A program made the translations under genes and the position numbers. Source: Lachnospiraceae bacterium (GTDB lineage: Bacteria > Bacillota > Clostridia > Lachnospirales > Lachnospiraceae). From it: a stretch of 64,000 nt of DNA. Shown here piece after piece: positions 18,171 to 25,693 of the stretch; the first letter of the stretch is position 1; each line of letters begins with the position of its first letter. The notes under the pieces are model-generated. The model had not been told where the DNA came from. It worked only from the letters and a program-made list of their open reading frames with translations, and did not search any database. The stretch covers positions 30,004-94,003 of the forward strand of contig JAQXTA010000008.1 of assembly GCA_029219245.1 (NCBI GenBank), written 5' to 3'.

Positions 18171-19751
18171 TTACCAACCACTTTCCATGTCCATATATAC
18201 CTGGTTGGTTTCTTCTCCGTTCTCCGTCTGAACGGTTGATGAGCCACTATACTGCAAATTGCCACTGATTGGTGTGTCTGAACCTGCCACATCGAACATG
18301 ACATAAGAGGATGTCATATCAATCATAGTCAGATAAGCATATTTATAATTGGTATGTTCCAGACTGAACCCGACATTATTGGCTAACATATTATAATTTT
18401 CATCCATAAGCTGTAAACCGATTTGTTCTCCCGCCGGTGTATTTTGTATCTGTGTCATCAGCATTTTGGGCACCGCACCATTGATTGGCACTACATCACC
18501 GGTCAGCTCCTGCCAATAAACGGTAGAGCCGTCAGCACTCTTATTACCTCTATGATAAGTTACTTCTTCCTCGCCTGACTCTTCCTCACCTGACTCTTCT
18601 TCGCTCTTTGCTTCTTCACTTATCTCGCTGTTCTCTGCAGCATTCTCTTCTTTTTCCGGCTCAGAGGATGGCGAAATAATCGCATCTTCCGGTTTTTCCT
18701 CATCCTCTTCTTCACCCATAACAATTTCCGGTTCGCCAAAACTGCAATAGGAATCAAAGAAATCGGGATATTTCTCCATAATTTCATCGTAATAGATTAA
18801 GTTCTCTTTCTTCAGTACCTCAACCTGTTCCTCCGTAAAGTACCATGCATACTCTATCTCCTTACCTTCCATCAATTTCTTTTCTTCCGGAGTCGACCAG
18901 TTATCATTCCTGCTGGTAACCTTGTAAAAATATAGTTCCTGCCCATTTTGGGTAATCCTTGATGGCAATTTATTTTTATTTGGTCCATACACCACTTTAT
19001 TCTTTTCCTGATCATATATCGGTCCCCAAAAAGTATATTCCTGTAAGTCATCCTTTTTGTAAGAACACACTTCGTAATAATCTTCCTCCTGACTGTAATC
19101 GCTATCTCCTTTGCATAAGCTATAAGTAGTACAAACTCCGCCACCTTCTCTACCATATTCAAATTTTGAAGAAAGTTTCAACATATCTCCATATAGAATA
19201 TAATCTCTGCTGGCATCCTCATCTGCATCGTAAGTAATTCTTTCCATAGGACTTATCGTTTTTCCATCATCAAAACTCTTCGTATGGATTGAATAACCAT
19301 CTTCATATAATACGGATCGGCTATATAAATTGGTAATCATATTCCCCTCTTCATCCTTCATGGAAAAAACAAGACCTTTCGCCGGACTCTGCCCAAAATA
19401 ACAGACAGCTTCATTATTCTCATTGTAAACAGTAATGTATTTATATCCGTTCTTGAGTGTTTTGTCCGTATAAAGCCAGTTCTTTTCTGCACGATATCCA
19501 TTGTCCAATATAACACTATATCCCTGCTCATCGACCGCTTGCTCCTGCCACTGCGCCGGGTCAATACCGGATAAGGTTGCAAAACTGCCATCTGCATTTT
19601 TGACCTCAAAGCTGGACGGGACTATAATACCATTCCCCATATCTACCAGTTCAATTTCCGTTGTCTGTTCCACCTTTGCCTGACATGTCATGGACGGAAA
19701 CAAGAATCCACACAATGGAACAAGCAATAAAATCTTTTTCCAATTTTTCAT
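18171..19751 (-). CDS. Secreted protein of unknown function
   Basis: The 526-residue protein has a clear signal peptide (MKNWKKILLLVPLCGFLFPSMTCQAKV) with a likely cleavage site after CQA. The mature protein is rich in Tyr, Trp and acidic residues, and many short segments resemble beta strands (YKYITVYNENNEAVCYFGQSPAKGLVF). A low-complexity Glu/Ser stretch (about 360-410) separates it from a C-terminal domain of about 115 residues ending MDMESGW. I do not recognise a family, catalytic motif or cell-wall anchor. It has its own promoter and lies between the ABC-2 exporter and the lipoprotein-LytTR genes, so it may be exported or regulated by them. Confidence 0.75.
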   Translation of the reverse strand: MKNWKKILLLVPLCGFLFPSMTCQAKVEQTTEIELVDMGNGIIVPSSFEVKNADGSFATLSGIDPAQWQEQAVDEQGYSVILDNGYRAEKNWLYTDKTLKNGYKYITVYNENNEAVCYFGQSPAKGLVFSMKDEEGNMITNLYSRSVLYEDGYSIHTKSFDDGKTISPMERITYDADEDASRDYILYGDMLKLSSKFEYGREGGGVCTTYSLCKGDSDYSQEEDYYEVCSYKKDDLQEYTFWGPIYDQEKNKVVYGPNKNKLPSRITQNGQELYFYKVTSRNDNWSTPEEKKLMEGKEIEYAWYFTEEQVEVLKKENLIYYDEIMEKYPDFFDSYCSFGEPEIVMGEEEDEEKPEDAIISPSSEPEKEENAAENSEISEEAKSEEESGEEESGEEEVTYHRGNKSADGSTVYWQELTGDVVPINGAVPKMLMTQIQNTPAGEQIGLQLMDENYNMLANNVGFSLEHTNYKYAYLTMIDMTSSYVMFDVAGSDTPISGNLQYSGSSTVQTENGEETNQVYMDMESGW

Positions 19752-19784
19752 AGGATATTTCTCCTCTGTGATAATTTGTTTTTC

Positions 19785-19815
19785 TAGTCCATACTATCAC
19801 TACCATACAATATTT
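19785..19815 (-). promoter_or_regulatory. Probable promoter of the secreted-protein gene
   Basis: On the minus strand TTTACA is followed after 18 bases by TAGTAT, about 35-40 bases before the start, which has a GAGGAG ribosome site. Position is approximate. Confidence 0.5.
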
Positions 19816-19878
19816 GTAAATACCAGCTATAAATATAGATATTCCTACTTTTCTTCCATTGCTTATAATGCTTTCATT

Positions 19879-20793
19879 CTAGCGGTCACGCACTGCCCTC
19901 TTACTGCTGACTAAAGTTGCCATGCCAATAACCAATACGCTCAAAGTCAAAAGATAAGTAATCTGCATGCTCAGTGTAACTTCTGTTCCGTCAAACAAAA
20001 TGGTAATTCCCATGCTTTCCCGGAAACCTTCAGCCACTTCCGTAGGAAGTCCCGCAAAAGTAGTTTCCACTGCCTGCTTCGTGCAGATGCTCCGCATCAT
20101 TGCTGCGCCATGCAGAAATGGAAAACACTTTAGAATATCTGCTACTTTCTCCGGTATCATGGACATCGGAAGATAAATACCTCCGACAAAACCAACCAGC
20201 GTACCGATTACTGTTAAAATCCCACTCCATGCGCTTTCACTGTGCACAAACAACGCAAGAAAATAAGCAAGTGCTGCATACAGGAAAGTATTCAGTACAA
20301 TCATTCCCAATAATTCCACACAGTCTAATAATGTAAGTACCGTCTGTCCGGACAGCCACAAATACATCTGGGCTGCTGCCAGCGTAATCACGCACATGAT
20401 AACACCGATACTCCAGGCAGAAATCACATAACCAAGTGCTATCTGTATTCTTTTTACCGGTGTCACATAGAAGCTGGCCAGACGGTTCTTTGTTTCATCC
20501 TCAATCATACCACCAATAACCGTCATCGTAACGGTAACCGAGTTACTGAGCAAAATTCCTGCTAACGTCCAAACCTGTATCAGATAGTCCGCATTCGTCT
20601 TATCCTCTTCCGGATTCCTGTTTCCTCCAAACTGTTCCAACGCCTCAACAATATTACTGCTGTTCATATCACCCAGAAACAATATCATAAGTCCTAATAC
20701 AATGAGCATGGATAATACCGAAAAAAACACAGCCGCTCTGTCTCTTCCAAAAACAAGCATATTTCTTTTCACCAAATTTCCTATTTTTTTCAT
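19879..20793 (-). CDS. ABC-2 type transporter permease
   Basis: The 304-residue protein has a large extracellular or re-entrant loop after the first membrane segment and about six segments in all (AAVFFSVLSMLIVLGLMILF, ILLSNSVTVTMTVIGGMI, ILTVIGTLVGFVGGIYLP). The FYVTPVKRIQIALGYVISA region is typical of ABC-2/DrrB-like exporters. It forms an exporter with the ATPase encoded upstream; the two genes overlap by four bases (ATGA). The cargo is unknown; drugs, lipids or a peptide are possible. Confidence 0.88.
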   Translation of the reverse strand: MKKIGNLVKRNMLVFGRDRAAVFFSVLSMLIVLGLMILFLGDMNSSNIVEALEQFGGNRNPEEDKTNADYLIQVWTLAGILLSNSVTVTMTVIGGMIEDETKNRLASFYVTPVKRIQIALGYVISAWSIGVIMCVITLAAAQMYLWLSGQTVLTLLDCVELLGMIVLNTFLYAALAYFLALFVHSESAWSGILTVIGTLVGFVGGIYLPMSMIPEKVADILKCFPFLHGAAMMRSICTKQAVETTFAGLPTEVAEGFRESMGITILFDGTEVTLSMQITYLLTLSVLVIGMATLVSSKRAVRDR

Positions 20794-21716
20794 CCTTTTC
20801 CCTCCAAATCCTTACCGGTTACATTTAAAAAAACATCATCCATAGACCCTTGCACCAGTTCAAATCCTTCTATCATTCCCTGCACCTGGTCCAAGATGGG
20901 AAGCGCCGCCATACTTTCTGCTACCAAAACAGAAAAATACTCTTCTTTCTTTCTCCATGGCAATTGCAGTCTCGATAGAACGTCCTGCAATTCTGCTTCT
21001 TTTACTGCTTTGGGAATCAGTTTCAGTTTATCCTTTGCGTATTTTTCCTTTAAAGCAAAGGGAGTTCCCATCTCCTTTATCTGACCCGCATCCAGAATCG
21101 CAATATTGGATGCTTTCGCAGCTTCCTCCATATAATGAGTGGTCAAAAAGACCGTCATTTTCATTTCTTTTCGTAGCTGCTCCACACTTTTCCAGACACT
21201 TTTCCTGGTTGCCGGGTCCAACCCGGTTGTCGGCTCATCCAAAAAAAGAATTTCCGGCTGGTTAATCAATGCCCTTGCTATTTCACATCTTCTTTTCTGT
21301 CCGCCGGATAATTTCACGAATCTTCTATCATAAACGTCCTGCAACTCCAATATTTCGCATACATTCTGAATATTTTGTTTTAAGCTTCTGCTGTCCTTTT
21401 CATAAAGCGCGCCTCGGACAAACAGGTTTTCCTTTACGCTCAGTCTGTCATCCAGACAATTGTTCTGATATACAATACCAATCTTCCTTCGTATCTGTTC
21501 ATTTTCTTCTCCCAGACGGCAACCACAGATTTCTACCGTTCCCTCTGTCGGCGGATACAACGTACAAAGCATGTTAATCGTAGTGGATTTGCCAGCACCA
21601 TTTACGCCTAAGAACCCAAACAGTTCTCCTTTTTTAATCTGAAAGCTGATATCATCTACCGCCTTTACCTCTTTGAAATATTTTTTGAGATTGCTTACTT
21701 TTATCACATTTTCCAT
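20790..21716 (-). CDS. ABC-2 exporter ATP-binding protein (DrrA-like)
   Basis: The start is ATG 21716 (MENVIKVSNLKKYF), preceded by TAGGAG at seven bases. The track adds 14 unsupported residues. The protein of about 308 residues has a Walker A (GVNGAGKST), signature LSGGQKRRCEIA, Walker B ILFLDEPTTGLDPATR and an H-loop (TTHYMEEA). A C-terminal extension of about 80 residues ending QGSMDDVFLNVTGKDL is typical of DrrA-type antibiotic or lipid exporters. It pairs with the permease. Upstream are two CAAGTTG direct repeats that could be a LytTR site. Confidence 0.9.
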   Translation of the reverse strand: MENVIKVSNLKKYFKEVKAVDDISFQIKKGELFGFLGVNGAGKSTTINMLCTLYPPTEGTVEICGCRLGEENEQIRRKIGIVYQNNCLDDRLSVKENLFVRGALYEKDSRSLKQNIQNVCEILELQDVYDRRFVKLSGGQKRRCEIARALINQPEILFLDEPTTGLDPATRKSVWKSVEQLRKEMKMTVFLTTHYMEEAAKASNIAILDAGQIKEMGTPFALKEKYAKDKLKLIPKAVKEAELQDVLSRLQLPWRKKEEYFSVLVAESMAALPILDQVQGMIEGFELVQGSMDDVFLNVTGKDLEGKG

Positions 21717-21793
21717 TGTTTTTCTCCTACTTGTATTTCCAAATGACACTGCTACCATATCCGATTTTCTTTTTTATGACAATAAAATACAGG

Positions 21794-21821
21794 CAAGTTG
21801 TTAAGACGGTAAAACAAGTTG
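21794..21821. promoter_or_regulatory. Candidate LytTR binding site (direct repeat)
   Basis: CAAGTTG occurs at 21794 and again at 21815, exactly 21 bases apart (two helical turns), about 80 bases upstream of the ABC-2 ATPase start. Spacing and G-TT core fit the general LytTR site architecture. The link to the LytTR gene at 17.0-17.5 kb is inference. Confidence 0.35.
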
Positions 21822-21865
21822 CAAAATATCAGAGTAAGTTACACATATTATTTATGAAAGAGTAC

Positions 21866-21907
21866 AAAAAAAAAGAAACCGATACCTTTTTCTGCATCAG
21901 TTTCTTT
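21866..21907 (-). terminator. Rho-independent terminator after ackA
   Basis: Minus-strand stem AAAGAAACTGAT / ATCGGTTTCTTT (one wobble pair) with a 12-base loop, followed by a run of eight or nine T. Confidence 0.8.
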
Positions 21908-21919
21908 CCTATTCTATGA

Positions 21920-23116
21920 CTACTTTACGATTGCATACGTTTCTCTTGCAATGGCGAGTTCCTCATTGGTCGGAATCACAAGCACTTTGGTCTTTGAATC
22001 CGACGTTGTAATCACCAAATCCTCTCCACGCTTTTCATTCTGTTTTTCATCTAAGGTAATACCGAGATACCCTAACCGTTTGCAAATCAGATTTCTGACA
22101 AGCGGACTATTCTCTCCAAGACCTGCCGTAAAGCAGATACCATCCACACCATTCATGGATGCTACATATGCACCGATATATTTTGCTACACGATATGCAA
22201 AGGCTTCCATCGTACGAACACTTGCTTCCTGGCCTTCCAGATAAGCATCCTCTAAATCTCTGAAATCAGAGGAGAAGTTATCCGACAAGCCAAGTACACC
22301 GGACTTCTTATTTAGAATCGCCATAATCTCATCAATGGATTTTCCTTCTTTATGTGCCAAAAACTCAATAATTGCCGGATCAATATCTCCGGAACGTGTC
22401 CCCATAATCAATCCTTCCAATGGTGTCAGTCCCATAGAAGTATCAATACATTTGCCGTTCTGTACTGCCGATACGCTGGCTCCGTTCCCGAGGTGACAGA
22501 CAATCAGCTTCAAATCCTCATAGCTCTGTCCCAGTACTTCGGCTGCCTTTTTTGATACATAGGAATGGCTTGTTCCATGAAAACCATATCTTCTGATTTT
22601 GTATTTTTCATAATATTCATAAGGAATCCCATATAAGTAAGCTTCCTGCGGCATAGTCTGATGAAATGCCGTATCAAAGACCGCGACCATCGGCGTGTCC
22701 GGCATTAATTCCTTGCAGGCTGCAATACCGATTAAATTTGCCGGATTATGTAAGGGTGCCAGTTCATTACATTCCGTAATCGCTTCAATGACTTCCTCTG
22801 TAATTAAAGTAGATGCAGCAAACTTCTCTCCACCATGTACAATACGGTGTCCTACTGCCCCAATCTCAGACAGTTCCTTTACAACACCATTTTCCTTATC
22901 CGTCAACGCTTCCAACACAAGTTTAATTGCCTGTGTATGGTCTTCCATCGGGGTAATTGTTTTTATCTTGTCTCTCCCTGCCGGCTGATATACAAGCTGG
23001 CTGCCATCAATACCAATACGTTCACACAGACCTTTGGCAATCAATTTTTCGGTAACGGCATCTATTAACTGAAACTTCAGCGATGAGCTGCCGCAGTTAA
23101 TGACTAAAATGTTCAT
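21920..23116 (-). CDS. ackA: Acetate kinase
   Basis: The start is ATG 23116 (MNILVINCGSSSLKF), giving 398 residues, the usual length. Acetokinase signatures include NCGSSSLKFQLI, GHRIVHGGEKF, RYGFHGTSHSYV and FTAGLGENSP. It converts acetyl phosphate and ADP to acetate and ATP, the energy-yielding end of mixed-acid fermentation, and can run in reverse. It follows pta, with a long hairpin between the two genes, and ends with a strong terminator. Confidence 0.97.
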   Translation of the reverse strand: MNILVINCGSSSLKFQLIDAVTEKLIAKGLCERIGIDGSQLVYQPAGRDKIKTITPMEDHTQAIKLVLEALTDKENGVVKELSEIGAVGHRIVHGGEKFAASTLITEEVIEAITECNELAPLHNPANLIGIAACKELMPDTPMVAVFDTAFHQTMPQEAYLYGIPYEYYEKYKIRRYGFHGTSHSYVSKKAAEVLGQSYEDLKLIVCHLGNGASVSAVQNGKCIDTSMGLTPLEGLIMGTRSGDIDPAIIEFLAHKEGKSIDEIMAILNKKSGVLGLSDNFSSDFRDLEDAYLEGQEASVRTMEAFAYRVAKYIGAYVASMNGVDGICFTAGLGENSPLVRNLICKRLGYLGITLDEKQNEKRGEDLVITTSDSKTKVLVIPTNEELAIARETYAIVK

Positions 23117-23180
23117 TGCAATTTCCTTCTTTCTGCTAAAATATGTATCCGCTAACACGCACTCAAGAACTCTATTATCA

Positions 23181-23214
23181 GATAAGCAGATTTGCCGCCG
23201 TAAATCTGCTTATC
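23181..23214 (-). other. Perfect hairpin between pta and ackA
   Basis: A 13-base perfect inverted repeat (GATAAGCAGATTT / AAATCTGCTTATC) with an eight-base GC-rich loop includes two bases of the pta stop codon. There is no U-run after it, so it is more likely an mRNA processing or stability element than a terminator. Confidence 0.75.
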
Positions 23215-24214
23215 ACGCAAGTTGTGCCTGGACAGCGGTAAGTGCTACAACACCTACAATATCTTCCCAGGAACATCCGCGGGACAAATCATTTACCGGT
23301 TTGGCAATTCCCTGTAACATCGGTCCATAAGCTTCTGCTTTTGCCAGTCGCTGTACTAATTTGTAGCCGATATTTCCACAATCAAGGTTTGGGAAGATAA
23401 GGACATTAGCCTTTCCTGCCACCTCACTGCCCGGTGCTTTGGATTTTGCAACCTGTGGAACCAATGCAGCATCCGCCTGAAGTTCTCCATCAATGCACAG
23501 ATTCGGATACTGTTCGTGTGCAATTCTGGTTGCCTCTACCACTTTATCAACTAACGGATGTTTTGCGCTGCCTTTCGTGGAGTGGGACAACATGGCAATA
23601 ATCGGTTTTGCTCCAACAAGACTCTTAAAGCTTCTTGCGGAAGAATCAGCAATCGCTGCCAACTCTTCCGCTGTTGGATCCTGATTCAGACCACAGTCAG
23701 CAAATAAGAAAGTACCACCTTCCCCAAATTCACAGTCCGGTACATCCAGAATAAAGAAACCGGAAACCAGTTTTACTCCGGGTGCCGTCTTCAAAATCTG
23801 TAATGCCGGTCTTAACGTATCGGCTGTTGCATGGCATGCTCCTGCCACCATTCCGTCTGCATCATTTGCTTTTACCATAATGACGCCAAAAGTCAGATAG
23901 TCACTTAAAAGGATTTCTCTCGCTTTCTCCGGTGTCATGCCTTTGTTCTTTCTTGTTTCATATAATAAATTCACATAACTGTCTAATTTATCGGTTTTCT
24001 CCGGATCAATTATCGTAACGCCATCCAAATCGACTTCCAGCCATCCCGCGCCATCCAATATTTTTTCTTCATTACCAACCATAATAATATTGGCAATTCC
24101 TTCCTGCAGAACTTTAGATGCCGCAATCAGCGTTCTTTTATCATTTGTCTCCGGTAGTACAATTGTTTTCTTATCGCTCCTTGCCTTCTCCTTCATAAGA
24201 TCGATATAAGACAT
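23213..24214 (-). CDS. pta: Phosphate acetyltransferase
   Basis: The start is ATG 24214 (MSYIDLMKEKARSDK), preceded by AAAGGAG. The 45 extra residues in the track are not plausible. The 333-residue enzyme is the short Pta form without the N-terminal regulatory domain. Characteristic segments are IVLPETNDKRTL, MVAGACHATADTLRPALQI, LFADCGLNQDPT and VLIFPNLDCGNIGYKLVQRL. It exchanges CoA of acetyl-CoA for phosphate, feeding AckA. Expression is from a good sigma-A promoter that faces away from tmcAL. Confidence 0.97.
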   Translation of the reverse strand: MSYIDLMKEKARSDKKTIVLPETNDKRTLIAASKVLQEGIANIIMVGNEEKILDGAGWLEVDLDGVTIIDPEKTDKLDSYVNLLYETRKNKGMTPEKAREILLSDYLTFGVIMVKANDADGMVAGACHATADTLRPALQILKTAPGVKLVSGFFILDVPDCEFGEGGTFLFADCGLNQDPTAEELAAIADSSARSFKSLVGAKPIIAMLSHSTKGSAKHPLVDKVVEATRIAHEQYPNLCIDGELQADAALVPQVAKSKAPGSEVAGKANVLIFPNLDCGNIGYKLVQRLAKAEAYGPMLQGIAKPVNDLSRGCSWEDIVGVVALTAVQAQLA

Positions 24215-24256
24215 AACCCCATTCTCCTTTCGTTTCTCCTTTGAGATACTATCAAA

Positions 24257-24285
24257 ATTATACAAAAATAAGTTTGTGTATACAA
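24257..24285 (-). promoter_or_regulatory. Sigma-A promoter of pta-ackA
   Basis: On the minus strand TTGTAT and TATAAT (perfect -10) are 17 bases apart, about 40 bases before the pta start. Confidence 0.78.
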
Positions 24286-24329
24286 GATAATTTCCCCGAA
24301 AACATTGTCTAAAATTGAATACAAAATCT

Positions 24330-24363
24330 GTTACACATGTTTGTGGCATATCTCATATGTAAC
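24330..24363. promoter_or_regulatory. Inverted repeat in the tmcAL-pta divergent region
   Basis: GTTACACATG and CATATGTAAC form an inverted repeat with one mismatch and a 14-base spacer, immediately upstream of a TATACT-like -10 of tmcAL. It could be an operator; no binding protein can be named. Confidence 0.35.
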
Positions 24364-24415
24364 ATGTTATACTAAAGATAATACATTTTTGAAATTTGAA
24401 ATGAGGTTTAATCCG

Positions 24416-25654
24416 ATGAAAACAGTTGGCATTATTGCAGAATATAATCCCTTCCATAATGGACATGCTTATCAGATTGCCAAAGCAAAAGAAATAACCG
24501 GTGCTGATTATTGTATTATTGTTATGAGCGGTAACTTTGTGCAACGTGGAACTCCTGCCTTACTGGACAAATCACTCCGTACCAAAGCTGCTTTGCAAAG
24601 CGGAGCAGACCTGGTTTTGGAACTGCCTGTTTACTATGCTGTCAGCAGTGCAGAATATTTCGCTTCCGGTGCAGTTGCGCTTCTTGACAAGCTTGGCGTA
24701 ACTGATTACCTATGCTTTGGCAGTGAATGTGGCAATCTAACGATATTATCTGCTCTTGCAAATGCCTTACTGGATGAAAATGCTATTTTCCAATCCAATT
24801 TAAAGGAAAAATTAAAAGATGGTCTTTCCTATCCACAGGCACGAAACTACGCACTTGCTGCCTCTTCTCCCAACTTAAAAGCAGATCTGGACATTTTACA
24901 ATCCCCGAATAATATTCTGGGAGTTGAATATTTAAAGGCTCTGCAAAAAAGAAGCAGCCGAATTCTTCCCTATACCATTACAAGAGAAGGTGCCGGTTAC
25001 CATATGTCCAAGCTTCACGAATCTTACAGCTCTGCCCTTGCCATTCGCCAATCGCTTTGTGAAAAGCAGGATATTGCGCATGTTAAAGAGCAGGTCCCTG
25101 AATCAATGTATGCACTGTTTGAGGAAAATTATCAGAAAAACTTTCCGATTCTTCCGGAAGACATCTCTAATCTGCTTTGCTATAAGCTTATGATGGAACA
25201 GGAAAAAGGATTTACCGAATATCTGGATATTGACCATGATTTTTCCGACCGGATAAGAAAGCTGCTTTCTACCTATACAGACTATAGCAGCTTCTGCGAA
25301 CAATTAAAGTCCAAAAACAGGACCTATACACGTGTTGCAAGAAATTTGCTGCACATTCTGTTAGATATTTACCAAAATGATATGGAAGTTTTCTGTGCAG
25401 ATGACTATATCTACTATGCCAGAATACTTGGTTTTCGTAAGGATGCGGCACCACTTATGTCTGCTATCAAAAAAAACACTTCCATACCTTTTTTCTCCAA
25501 GCTGGCAGATTCTGATTCCTATATTTCTTCCACGAGCGGCAGAAAAATGCTACAAAAGGACATTCATACAAGCCATATCTATTCCCTGTTACTTCATCAG
25601 AAATTTGGACAGGGAATTCAGAACGAGTACAAAACCCAGGTGATTATTGTGTAA
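24416..25654 (+). CDS. tmcAL: tRNA(Met) cytidine acetate ligase
   Basis: The start is ATG 24416 (MKTVGIIAEYNPFHNGH), preceded by GAGG; the track adds 37 residues of noncoding sequence. The 412-residue protein is a nucleotidyltransferase-fold enzyme with the HIGH-like motif NPFHNGH and SGNFVQRGTPA. The family (YlbM in B. subtilis) uses ATP to activate free acetate and transfers it to C34 of elongator tRNA-Met, giving ac4C. The gene is divergent from pta-ackA, which produces its substrate. Its stop codon lies inside its own terminator. Confidence 0.94.
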   Translation: MKTVGIIAEYNPFHNGHAYQIAKAKEITGADYCIIVMSGNFVQRGTPALLDKSLRTKAALQSGADLVLELPVYYAVSSAEYFASGAVALLDKLGVTDYLCFGSECGNLTILSALANALLDENAIFQSNLKEKLKDGLSYPQARNYALAASSPNLKADLDILQSPNNILGVEYLKALQKRSSRILPYTITREGAGYHMSKLHESYSSALAIRQSLCEKQDIAHVKEQVPESMYALFEENYQKNFPILPEDISNLLCYKLMMEQEKGFTEYLDIDHDFSDRIRKLLSTYTDYSSFCEQLKSKNRTYTRVARNLLHILLDIYQNDMEVFCADDYIYYARILGFRKDAAPLMSAIKKNTSIPFFSKLADSDSYISSTSGRKMLQKDIHTSHIYSLLLHQKFGQGIQNEYKTQVIIV

Positions 25655-25670
25655 TCACCCGGGCTTTTTC
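25635..25670 (+). terminator. Rho-independent terminator of tmcAL
   Basis: CCCAGGTGATTA / TAATCACCCGGG hairpin followed by CTTTTT. The stop codon is within the descending arm. Confidence 0.85.
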
Positions 25671-25693
25671 ATTCACACTTTATCTTTCTGTCG

